Positions 51,820 to 59,339 of a stretch of DNA of 64,000 nt are shown in pieces (the first letter of the stretch is position 1; every line of letters starts with the position of its first letter). The notes below the pieces were generated by a model. The model was not told where the DNA came from, ran no database searches, and saw only the letters and a list, made by a program, of their open reading frames with translations. Source of the stretch: CAWIVH01 sp963839475 (GTDB taxonomy: Bacteria > Acidobacteriota > UBA6911); contig CAWIVH010000015.1 of NCBI GenBank assembly GCA_963839475.1, positions 682,001 to 746,000 of the forward strand, read 5' to 3'. Made by a program: the position numbers and the translations under genes.

Positions 51820-52278
51820 TTGCGAATTTCAATTTTATGGCTCTTTTTGTATCTGTCGTCCAATATTCACGCACAGAGCTTTTCCATCGGCGAATTCAGA
51901 TCTGAGGATTCAACTGCCTCTCCGCCGTTTTCCATCGTCCGGGTGGAGCCTTTCAGCGACCTGCTGCGGTTGTTCCTGGAAACGGATCAGCCGGAGACTG
52001 TAGCAGAGATTCTTTCATCTAGCGGGCTCGAAGCGCAACTCTCCGATAACGAGCTGGAAACGACAACATCCGCCTTTTTGGCCCTGGGCAAGGCCGCTTA
52101 CTGCACTATTGCGGGTCAGCCCGTTTATCTCAGTTACTCCGCTCCGCTTCCTGACTGCAGCGGTCGCCCGCCAGTCAAGGTCGAGTACTTTATTGAGACA
52201 ACCGTCACTCTCGGACCCGGCCGGGATCTCGCCATTGTCCTGGACCCTGACTTCATGTGGCTCATTGAGGAGGCATGA
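51820..52278 (+). CDS. Small exported protein of the conjugation operon
   Basis: 152 residues. The start is TTG at 51820 with a perfect AAGGAGGT seven bases upstream. Signal peptide RISILWLFLYLSSNIHA, cut before QSF. The mature part has two Cys (AYCTIAG, DCSGRPP) likely bonded, and ends LAIVLDPDFMWLIEEA. The stop overlaps the next ATG. Not recognised; periplasmic by topology. Confidence 0.72.
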   Translation: MRISILWLFLYLSSNIHAQSFSIGEFRSEDSTASPPFSIVRVEPFSDLLRLFLETDQPETVAEILSSSGLEAQLSDNELETTTSAFLALGKAAYCTIAGQPVYLSYSAPLPDCSGRPPVKVEYFIETTVTLGPGRDLAIVLDPDFMWLIEEA

Positions 52279-53141
52279 ACATGAAACCATTTGGGGATGG
52301 AGCGATTACTTCGTGGGGCTATATCCGGGACAACTTCGAACCCTCGGACCGGCTGGCTGTCGTGATCAAAGGCGACGCGGCGAGGGGGCTGATACAGCGC
52401 ATCGTGACAGCCGATCAGCTGGCCGGGCCGCAGTTTCAAGCCTGGCTCCGGCACGAGAACGCACGCGGAAACAATATCTACATCAGCATGAATCCGCTCA
52501 AAGAAGAGGCGCGAGGGCGGACAAAACAGGATATTGCCACGATCCGCCATATCTACCTGGATCTCGACCGCGACGGGTACTCCTCGCTCAGTTCGATTCT
52601 CACCAATAACGAACTTCCGCCGCCGACCTATGTCCTGAATACGTCGCCGGGCAAATACCAGGTCATCTGGAAGGCGGATGGTTTCGGCATCAGCGAGGCC
52701 GAAGAACTGCAGCGGGCCATGGCCCGCAAACACGATGCCGACCGGGCTGCGACCGATGTCACCCGGGTGCTGCGCCTGCCCGGGCTTTATAACCATAAAT
52801 ACGATCCGCCCTGCCTGGTCACGGCCGTGAAAGTCACTAACTCCATCCGCTTCCCGGGGGATTTCCGCATCGACCTGGACATGGCGCGCACGCTGCCTCC
52901 GGAAATGGCCCGGCCGGCACTGAAAACCGGCGTGCGCGCCGTCAGCGAGTCGGAGCGGGATTGGGCTGAGACACTGCGGAGGCTTTCCCGAGGCGAAAAC
53001 GCCTCCGACATCCGGGCCTGGCTCGAACAGAAGCGCTCCGACAAATCCAATCCTGCTTTTTATGCCGAACTGACCATCCGGAAGGCAGCCGCTGAGCTCG
53101 AACGCCGCCAGGCTGCCGGCCCGGGTTTAGAGATCTGCTGA
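52275..53141 (+). CDS. RepB-type DNA primase domain protein
   Basis: 288 residues. An archaeo-eukaryotic-type primase core of the RepB_primase family: the metal motif IRHIYLDLDRDG, TYVLNTSPGKYQVIWK and VTRVLRLPGLYNHK (the R-x-P-G-x-x-N/H motif). It likely primes the complementary strand after transfer or supports element replication. Starts in an ATGA overlap with the preceding gene. No helicase domain is fused; the relaxase two genes later has one. The C-terminal 90 residues are helical. Confidence 0.85.
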   Translation: MNMKPFGDGAITSWGYIRDNFEPSDRLAVVIKGDAARGLIQRIVTADQLAGPQFQAWLRHENARGNNIYISMNPLKEEARGRTKQDIATIRHIYLDLDRDGYSSLSSILTNNELPPPTYVLNTSPGKYQVIWKADGFGISEAEELQRAMARKHDADRAATDVTRVLRLPGLYNHKYDPPCLVTAVKVTNSIRFPGDFRIDLDMARTLPPEMARPALKTGVRAVSESERDWAETLRRLSRGENASDIRAWLEQKRSDKSNPAFYAELTIRKAAAELERRQAAGPGLEIC

Positions 53142-53177
53142 CCCAAACCCTTACCCGTCTTCAAAAGGAGAAACTCC

Positions 53178-54008
53178 ATGGAACGAGAGGAGAAGAGGCA
53201 CTTCATCACCGGAAACGCTTTCACCGTGCGGCATCAGCTCAAAGAACTGGGCTGCAAATGGGATTCCGAATCCGGCCAGTGGTACCACACCGACCCGGTG
53301 ATCGCAGCCAAAGGGCAGGAAATTGTCCCGGCTGAACCGCAGAAACACATCATCGGACCGGCCCCGTTTGAGCTAAAGGACAAGCTGAAGGAGATGGGCG
53401 CCCGCTGGGATCAGCAGTCAAGCCAGTGGATCCACTCCGATAAGGAGGCGGCCATCCGGGCCAGGGTTATGGTTGCCGAAGCCCAGGGCCGCTTTTATCT
53501 CACCGGAAACTCGCGCGACGTCAAAGATCAGCTCAAAGCGGCTGGGTGTCAGTGGGACAGTCATCTCAAGCAGTGGTTTCATACCGACCGGGAAGCTGCT
53601 GCCCGCGCCCAAACCCTGATCGAAAAGGGTCCCGAACGTCACTACATCCAGGGGGTCATTCGGCCGGTACTGGACCAGATCAAAGCCATGGACTGCCGCT
53701 GGGACCTGGAAGCAAAAGCCTGGTATCACCTCGACAGAGAAATCGCCGCGAAGGCGCAGGAGCTGGTGGCACGAGGGCCCGCAAAGCACCAGATTTCCGA
53801 TGTGCCCTGGCAGCTCAATGAAAAGGTGAAGCAGCTCGGGTGCAAATGGGATGCCGAAGCGCGGAGCTGGTATCACGGCGACCCGGCCGTGGCCGAGCAG
53901 GCGCAGCACCTGGTAAAGGAGTTCCGAGAAAAGGAGCTCGAGGGGGCCAAGTCAAACCGCCCCCACCTGGATCCAGGGGCCATCGCCGAAGTCGAGAACG
54001 GTCTGTAG
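53178..54008 (+). CDS. Protein of five DUF5710-like repeats
   Basis: 276 residues built almost entirely from five repeats of about 47 residues (near 8-50, 56-98, 103-145, 150-192 and 197-239). Each has a first beta strand (HFITG, HIIGP, FYLTG, HYIQG, HQISD), a helix with ..LK..G.., C-K/R/Q-W-D, then W-Y/F/I-H-x-D and a second helix with A-x-x-A. The pattern resembles DUF5710 (single copies appear in plasmid primases and relaxases: GARWD...WYVP). RBS aaaaggag at 53165-53172. Likely binds DNA or a partner in the transfer initiation complex; this is inference. Lies between primase and relaxase. Confidence 0.82.
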   Translation: MEREEKRHFITGNAFTVRHQLKELGCKWDSESGQWYHTDPVIAAKGQEIVPAEPQKHIIGPAPFELKDKLKEMGARWDQQSSQWIHSDKEAAIRARVMVAEAQGRFYLTGNSRDVKDQLKAAGCQWDSHLKQWFHTDREAAARAQTLIEKGPERHYIQGVIRPVLDQIKAMDCRWDLEAKAWYHLDREIAAKAQELVARGPAKHQISDVPWQLNEKVKQLGCKWDAEARSWYHGDPAVAEQAQHLVKEFREKELEGAKSNRPHLDPGAIAEVENGL

Positions 54009-54036
54009 AAACGAACTTCAACATCGGAAGCTGGTC

Positions 54037-56757
54037 ATGTTCACTTGTGCGAAGATTCGCGAAGGCAGCACGTACCTTGGCAGTCATCTGACTGCCAACG
54101 ACTACTACTGCGAAAACGAACATGTGACCGGCACCTGGATGGGGAAAGGGGCTGAGCTCCTTTCCCTTTCGGGAAATTCCATAGATAAGAGTGACGCGGC
54201 CTTCGAGTCTCTTCGAAAGAATCTCCTGCCCGACGGTTCGGGCCGCCTGACGCCACGCAGCCCGGAAAAGGGAGTCCGGTTTTTCGACTTTCAATGCTCC
54301 GCCCAGAAGAGCGTTTCCATCTTGGCCGTTACCTTGGATGATAAGCGGCTCTACGGCGCCCACGACCGTGCTGCCGAACGAGCTTTTGCTGAACTCGAAC
54401 GGTTTGCAGCTTTCCGCTCCGGGATGTCGCGGCAGCCGCAGCTGACCGGGAAACTCTGCGCCGCAGCTTTCCGTCACGATGCCTCGCGCGCCCTGGATCC
54501 GCAGCTCCACACTCATTTCGTGGTTGCCAATGCCACCTGGGACCCGGACCGGAAGCGTTGGCTGGCGCTTGAAACTTCGGAGATCTTCAAGGCTATCCGC
54601 TATGCCGGGAAAGTTTATCAAAACGAGCTTGCTCTCGAATGCCGGCGCCTGGGCTACCAGGTTGAGTCTGTGCGGAATGAAAAGGGCAGAGTCGAAGGTT
54701 TTGAAATCAAGGGGGTGGACGAGGAGATCCGGGAGCGCTTCAGCAAACGCCGAGCCGAGGTCGAAGCCGGGATTGAACGGTTCCGTAGGGAGAAGGGTCG
54801 GGCTCCGACCGCGAGTGAAATCCATGTGATCACGCGCGAGACGCGAAACATGAAACTCAGCGAGATCACAACACCCGAAGTCCGGACTCGACAACGAGCG
54901 CAGCTGGCCGAATCGGAACTAGCCAGGCTGAATGCGGTCAAGCAGCGGGCAATTGAGGGAGCTTCATCGAATCAATGTGCAACAAAGGCTGCATGGTGGG
55001 CTTTGCTTCACGCACGCGATCATATTTTCGAGCGTCTGTCAGTCGTCCGCGGGCACCAGGTGGTTGCCGAGGCGTTGAATAGGCAACTCGGGTATCTGAG
55101 CCTCGAAACACTCAAGCGTTATATGAAAAGCGCCTCCAATGGCATCGTCCGGCTCGCTGAACATGTTCGAAATCCTCTGCTTTCCTGCCAGTGGGCTTCG
55201 ACACGGGGACTGCACCTTGAACGCTGGGCCATTGATTTTGTGAATCAATCAATGAATAGCTGTACTCCTTTAGGAGAGACCGAGGGAGTGGATTTTGATT
55301 TCAAATCCGACGAACAACGGGAGGTGGTGTTGGCCACTTTGTGCACAACCGACCGGATCTATGGCATCCGCGGCTGCGCCGGTGCCGGGAAAACAACTTC
55401 ACTGCGGGAAATCCAAAAGGGACTGGAAGCTGCGGGACGAGCCGCATTTTACCTTGCGCCAACAGCTTCGGCGGTTGAAGTGCTGCGGCGCGACGGATTC
55501 TCAAGGGCAACTACTGTTGATGACTTCCTCTCCAACAAACAGAACGATCCGGATCTTCAGGGCGCCGTGATCATCATTGATGAATCGAGCCTCCAGTCCA
55601 CTCAAATGGGCGCTTCGATTTTGCGGGCGGCCCAGATTCGGGACGCGAGGGTTTTGTTTGTCGGCGACGTGCGCCAGCATGTTTCAGTCGAAGCGGGGGA
55701 CTTCCTAAGAGTTCTTGAGCGGCATTCAAAGATGAGCAGGTCCGAACTGAAGGACATTCGGCGTCAGCAGGTGGAAAGCTACAACGCCGCCATCCGAACC
55801 ATGGCAGGAGGCGATGCCCGAAGCGGCATGGGGCAGCTCGACGAACTGGGTTGGGTCCGGGGAGCCCAGGGAGGTTATATCCAGCAGGCTGCAGAATCCT
55901 ATTTTGCTGCCACTGCGGATGGAAATGACCATGACCGCTGTATTGCTATCTCGCCGACCTGGGATGAGAACCACCGGTTTACAGAAGCCATCCGCACCGG
56001 GCTCAAGCAAAGAAAGCTATTGGCCAAAGGCACAAATATCACCATCTTTGATCCGCTCGACTGGACATTGGAGCAGAAGAAGGATGCCTCAAACTATCGT
56101 GCCGGCATGCTGGTCACTTTTAGCCAGCGATTTGGATCCGTGCGGCGAGGTCAGACCTTGGAGGTTGAAGCCGTTGACGGTGACTTCCTTCGCCTCAAGG
56201 GGCTGACTCGTTCCGTGGATGTTGGCCGGCATGCAAAAAAGCTCATTGTTTCTTTGCCGAAGACCCTCGAATTAAGCCCGGGAGACCGGATCCTGGTCAG
56301 GAGAAACAATCGGGATGCCGGCCTGATCAATGGACAGGTCCTTACCGTGACCGACATTCAACCGGATGGAACTCTTCAGACCAGGGAAGGGAAGATCGTT
56401 CCGGGCGATTTCCGTTTTTTTGACCATGGATACGTTGTCACAAGCTACAAGTCCCAGGGCCGCACACATGATCATGTGGTCGTGGCCGCGGAGAAGTTGG
56501 ATTCCAAAGCGGCCTATGTCAGCTGTTCCAGGGGACGGTACGAGGCCCGCATCTTTACCCCGGAAAAGGAACATCTCCTTGAAAACCTGGATCGTCCGGC
56601 CGACCGGTTGGCGGTAGCGGACGTCATCGGGACTTCTCGTAGCGCATTTTGGAAATACGAAGAGAACATCATCCAGGAGACAACCGCCCGCGAGGCAGTT
56701 CTTTACCAAGCCAGATCTCAACATCAGAAATCACATGAAATGGAATTGCCCAACTGA
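54037..56757 (+). CDS. MobF-family relaxase-helicase (TrwC/TraI-like)
   Basis: 906 residues. N-terminal TrwC relaxase domain: catalytic Tyr pair NDYY (Tyr23, Tyr24), and the three-His motif with His147 (FRHDA) and LDPQLHTHFV (His158, His160). SAQKSVSILAV is the conserved SxKSVS segment. The C-terminal half is an SF1 helicase: Walker A CAGAGKTTSL, Walker B VIIIDESSLQ and motif VI SYKSQGRTHDHVVV. It nicks oriT, stays bound to the transferred strand and unwinds. Complete. A short insertion between domains contains HNR-free helical text. It ends with an overlap to the following small ORF. Confidence 0.95.
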   Translation: MFTCAKIREGSTYLGSHLTANDYYCENEHVTGTWMGKGAELLSLSGNSIDKSDAAFESLRKNLLPDGSGRLTPRSPEKGVRFFDFQCSAQKSVSILAVTLDDKRLYGAHDRAAERAFAELERFAAFRSGMSRQPQLTGKLCAAAFRHDASRALDPQLHTHFVVANATWDPDRKRWLALETSEIFKAIRYAGKVYQNELALECRRLGYQVESVRNEKGRVEGFEIKGVDEEIRERFSKRRAEVEAGIERFRREKGRAPTASEIHVITRETRNMKLSEITTPEVRTRQRAQLAESELARLNAVKQRAIEGASSNQCATKAAWWALLHARDHIFERLSVVRGHQVVAEALNRQLGYLSLETLKRYMKSASNGIVRLAEHVRNPLLSCQWASTRGLHLERWAIDFVNQSMNSCTPLGETEGVDFDFKSDEQREVVLATLCTTDRIYGIRGCAGAGKTTSLREIQKGLEAAGRAAFYLAPTASAVEVLRRDGFSRATTVDDFLSNKQNDPDLQGAVIIIDESSLQSTQMGASILRAAQIRDARVLFVGDVRQHVSVEAGDFLRVLERHSKMSRSELKDIRRQQVESYNAAIRTMAGGDARSGMGQLDELGWVRGAQGGYIQQAAESYFAATADGNDHDRCIAISPTWDENHRFTEAIRTGLKQRKLLAKGTNITIFDPLDWTLEQKKDASNYRAGMLVTFSQRFGSVRRGQTLEVEAVDGDFLRLKGLTRSVDVGRHAKKLIVSLPKTLELSPGDRILVRRNNRDAGLINGQVLTVTDIQPDGTLQTREGKIVPGDFRFFDHGYVVTSYKSQGRTHDHVVVAAEKLDSKAAYVSCSRGRYEARIFTPEKEHLLENLDRPADRLAVADVIGTSRSAFWKYEENIIQETTAREAVLYQARSQHQKSHEMELPN

Positions 56758-56776
56758 AGGTTTGCCGGGGGGATTT

Positions 56777-57130
56777 ATGAAGGTTCAATGTTATACGTCG
56801 CGTGCTTCGCTCCGGTCGGCCCTGATCGGCGGACTTTTTGTCTTGCAGGATGGCGCCCGCTATCTCATCCCTGACAACTGGCTATCGCAGGCTGAGATTC
56901 TTCGAGATGCCTGTCTCGTCCGGCTGCACTATTCCTTCTGCATCATTGAGATTGCCGGGCGTTTTCTGGAAGCGATTTTCGAGGATGCCGGGATTGGCAG
57001 GTTGGGCATAGTTCAGATTGCGCCTGCCCAGATGGTACCGGCAGGGCAGCTTTGGGTGACGAGCATTACCGTGACTGCTCCTTCATCTCAATCCATTTCC
57101 ACATCCGGGCGTGAGCGCTGGGATACATAG
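56777..57130 (+). CDS. Hypothetical protein after the relaxase
   Basis: 118 residues from the ATG at 56777 (a start at 56735 would overlap the relaxase). Beta-rich, with GGLFVLQDGARYLIPDNWLS and LVRLHYSFCIIEIAGRFLEA, ending in a Thr/Ser-rich tail. No signal peptide. Likely coded in the same operon; not recognised. Confidence 0.6.
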   Translation: MKVQCYTSRASLRSALIGGLFVLQDGARYLIPDNWLSQAEILRDACLVRLHYSFCIIEIAGRFLEAIFEDAGIGRLGIVQIAPAQMVPAGQLWVTSITVTAPSSQSISTSGRERWDT

Positions 57131-57210
57131 GCTGATCCGGGCAGGCACGGAATCTCGTTTGGCAATTCTCGGATCGGTCGAGCTGAGCTCTCCCAATCCG
57201 AGACGCAATA

Positions 57211-57231
57211 CCTCGAAGAGTTTCTTCGAGG
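57211..57231. promoter_or_regulatory. Perfect 9-bp-arm hairpin in the candidate oriT region
   Basis: cctcgaaga and tcttcgagg are exact complements with a 3-base loop (gtt). Stem-loops next to the nick site are typical of oriT. There is no following T run in either direction that would mark a terminator. Confidence 0.65.
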
Positions 57232-57239
57232 CATCGCGT

Positions 57240-57270
57240 AGTGGAAATAAAGAGGAAATATATTTCCACT
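57240..57270. repeat. 31-bp palindromic repeat, copy 1
   Basis: Arms agtggaaata and tatttccact flank a central aagaggaaata-like core; the arms are perfect. 29 of 31 bases agree with the copy 63 bp downstream, which is an integral six helical turns. Typical of an operator or protein-loading site. Confidence 0.78.
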
Positions 57271-57302
57271 TTATTTCCTCTTTTGGCGCCACGTCACCTC
57301 GA

Positions 57303-57333
57303 AGTGGAAATAAACAGGAAATCTATTTCCACT
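57303..57333. repeat. 31-bp palindromic repeat, copy 2
   Basis: Arms agtggaaata and tatttccact again, differing from copy 1 only at two core positions (c for g, c for a). It ends 39 bases before the next start codon, suitable for autoregulation by that gene's product. Confidence 0.78.
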
Positions 57334-57371
57334 CCAAAAAGCGTCATCTCCTTTAACGAGCATGAGATGCC

Positions 57372-57752
57372 ATGCCAGGAAAGCCGTACAAATCGTGCCT
57401 GATTCCTTACGAGGACGAGATCGTTGTCATGAGAAGGAAGCGGCCGCCTATGCCCTATGAAGAAATCGCCAATCAGATGCGCCAAAAACATGGGCTGGCG
57501 ATCCAGGGACCGGCCATTTTCAAATTCCTTAAAGCTCGTTTCCGCCGACGCAAGGTCTCCCAGAACGACCAGGAAGAAATCTTGAAAAAAACAATTCCTG
57601 TTTGTCCCTCTGCCACACCAACCAATTCCACTGCAAGTCCATCTCAGAAACCCGAATTTGAGTTTGTCTACAGCGAACGCTACAACCTGAAACGGCTCCC
57701 GCCCGAAGAGGCAGCGGCGATCCGCAAAGAACTCGAGAAGGAAGGTCATTGA
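57372..57752 (+). CDS. DNA-binding accessory protein (TraK-like position)
   Basis: 126 residues. Basic N-terminal half with a helix-turn-helix-like stretch (VMRRKRPPMPYEEIANQMRQ, GPAIFKFLKARFRRRKV), a Ser/Thr/Pro linker and a charged C-terminal helix (LPPEEAAAIRKELEKEGH). Such resolved HTH fits a repressor or oriT-binding relaxosome protein. It follows the palindromic repeats and its stop overlaps the ParA-like gene by one base. Assignment as traK-like rests on gene order only. Confidence 0.68.
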   Translation: MPGKPYKSCLIPYEDEIVVMRRKRPPMPYEEIANQMRQKHGLAIQGPAIFKFLKARFRRRKVSQNDQEEILKKTIPVCPSATPTNSTASPSQKPEFEFVYSERYNLKRLPPEEAAAIRKELEKEGH

Positions 57753-58501
57753 TGCCTATCGTCATATTCACTGCCGGGGCCAAAGGCGGCACAGGGAAGT
57801 CTACTGCAGCCCGCTTCCTGATCAGCTGTATCCGGGAACGCGGTGCGGACCCTCTCTTGTTGGACATGGACGATGAAAATCGGACCCTTTCCCGTTTCTT
57901 TCCCGATGCTGTAGCTGTCGAAATCAAGAAAAAGTCGTCCCACGACATTCTGGTGGAGCGTGCGCTCAAACATTACCCACTGGTGATAGCTGACCTGAAG
58001 GCCGGGACGGGCCGGGAGGTTCTGGATTGGTGGCTGGACGTTCCCTTTGAGGAACTCAAGTCGCTCGGAGTGAAATTTGTCTGCGTGGCGTCGGTGACCA
58101 GTTCACCCGACAGCGTTCAATCTTTTCTGAACTGGGTCTCTGCGCTTCAGGGAAGAGTAACGTATATCGTATTCAGGAACCTCAAAGACGGGGAGTACCT
58201 GCCCGACTATGATGAAAGCGATGGCGCACTCCAATTCCGAAAGAAGTTCTCGCCCCATAACGTAGTCCTACCCCGCCTCGATGAAGAGTACGTCACCGAG
58301 CTCGAACGGCTCGACCTGACGATGGCCGAAGTGCTGGATTCCAATGATGGCAAGTCGAATCGCGGGAGAGATATCGGCCCGGTTCTTGGCCAGCTCATGG
58401 TGAGGGCCCGCCTGCGCCGCTACCAGCAGGCTGTTTATGACCAGCTCAATCCCATCCTCGAAGCACTGGAGCTCCAGAATGGATCAAAACATACCGGCTG
58501 A
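57752..58501 (+). CDS. ParA/MinD-type ATPase (TraL-like)
   Basis: 249 residues. Deviant Walker A AKGGTGKSTAARFL at the N-terminus, Walker-B-like PLLLDMDDENRTL, and LVIADLKAGTGREVLDW. Resembles the ParA-like ATPases of conjugative operons (IncP TraL) rather than plasmid-partition ParA, since no ParB gene follows. An in-frame TTG lies one codon upstream of the ATG. Its 3' end overlaps the next gene by 23 bases. Possible role: positions the relaxosome or element. Confidence 0.82.
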   Translation: MPIVIFTAGAKGGTGKSTAARFLISCIRERGADPLLLDMDDENRTLSRFFPDAVAVEIKKKSSHDILVERALKHYPLVIADLKAGTGREVLDWWLDVPFEELKSLGVKFVCVASVTSSPDSVQSFLNWVSALQGRVTYIVFRNLKDGEYLPDYDESDGALQFRKKFSPHNVVLPRLDEEYVTELERLDLTMAEVLDSNDGKSNRGRDIGPVLGQLMVRARLRRYQQAVYDQLNPILEALELQNGSKHTG

Positions 58502-59327
58502 AACAAAAGAGGTTCCCAAGTCGGCTTTCGAGGGAATTGCATCGGATCTATCGGAAGGACAACGCGCCGAGTTCTATCGCAATCTCCACGAGGCCGGAAT
58601 CAGCAAATATGACCTGGAACTAGCCCGGTTGCTCAAAACTCTCCAGCTCTACAAGGGCTATTACGAATCGATTCCCGAGGCGATCAAGGACGCTGCCAAA
58701 ACGATCGAAAAACTGAAGGCAGATATAGGCGAACTCTACGCCAAAATCGGCACGCAAACAGATGCCGGTGTCCATCTCGCCGGTGATTTGCTGCGGCAGG
58801 CTGGCAAGTTCCGGGAAGAGATTACCAGGATTGAAGCGCCCATCGAGAGTGCTGTGAAAAAGTCAGGGGAAAAGCTCCCGGAATTGTTTGCCTCAGAATT
58901 TGAAAGGAAGGTGCTTCAGCCGCTGATTATCCGGATTGAAGAGCTCTCGACCTCATACGTGGTTTTCAATGAAGCCATCGCTCAAAACAACAAAGTGTCG
59001 GCTTCATTGCGTCAGAGCTCTTCTTTTGCCCGGAAGCTTCATCTCGGAGGCTATGCCTTGGGCGGACTCGCAACCGTTGGGGCCCTGGTGCTGGCTGCCT
59101 GGTTCTATATTCATTACGCGTACGCCGAAAGGTTCGATCGGGAGCGTTCGACTTTGGCCGCACAGATGGCGGCCAACCGCTCGGTGCTCATCGAACTATC
59201 GAAATCGCAACGGGTTCTCGAACTCACTCAGGATCCCAAGAATCCCAAGCGGAAATTCCTCGTTATGAAAGATGCCTACGGCTGGCAGTCGAGAAACAAT
59301 CAGGGCGTAATCGAGTTCACCCAATAG
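58479..59327 (+). CDS. TraM-like membrane protein
   Basis: 282 residues from the ATG at 58479. Long helical N-terminal part (LARLLKTLQLYKGYYESIPE, AAKTIEKLKADIGELYAKIG), one transmembrane helix near 195-215 (GGYALGGLATVGALVLAAWF) and a short C-terminal domain (RKFLVMKDAYGWQSRNNQGV). Sits between the ParA-like and coupling-protein genes, as TraM does in IncP systems. Similarity is in position and topology, not confirmed in sequence. Confidence 0.7.
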   Translation: MDQNIPAETKEVPKSAFEGIASDLSEGQRAEFYRNLHEAGISKYDLELARLLKTLQLYKGYYESIPEAIKDAAKTIEKLKADIGELYAKIGTQTDAGVHLAGDLLRQAGKFREEITRIEAPIESAVKKSGEKLPELFASEFERKVLQPLIIRIEELSTSYVVFNEAIAQNNKVSASLRQSSSFARKLHLGGYALGGLATVGALVLAAWFYIHYAYAERFDRERSTLAAQMAANRSVLIELSKSQRVLELTQDPKNPKRKFLVMKDAYGWQSRNNQGVIEFTQ

Positions 59328-59339
59328 GTTCCCAGCAAA

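Larger units (their letters stand above)
57131..57371. other. Candidate origin of transfer / control region
   Basis: 241 bases with no gene, between the relaxase unit and traK/L/M-like genes. Holds a perfect hairpin and two 31-bp palindromic repeats (listed separately). In RP4-like plasmids oriT lies next to traK, and here the gap lies at that position. The region is also the natural operator of the downstream genes. Confidence 0.55.

Noticed and set aside
53178..54008. Possible CRISPR-like DNA repeats
   Set aside because: Repeats are at protein level, diverged at DNA level and in frame; no spacer pattern. No CRISPR array is seen in the window.
53815..54894. 359-codon minus-strand frame opposite the relaxase and repeat protein
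   Set aside because: Shadow of two well-supported plus-strand genes; translation has no recognisable domain.
57752..58501. Plasmid-partition ParA
   Set aside because: No ParB follows and the neighbours are transfer genes, so a TraL-like role is more likely.
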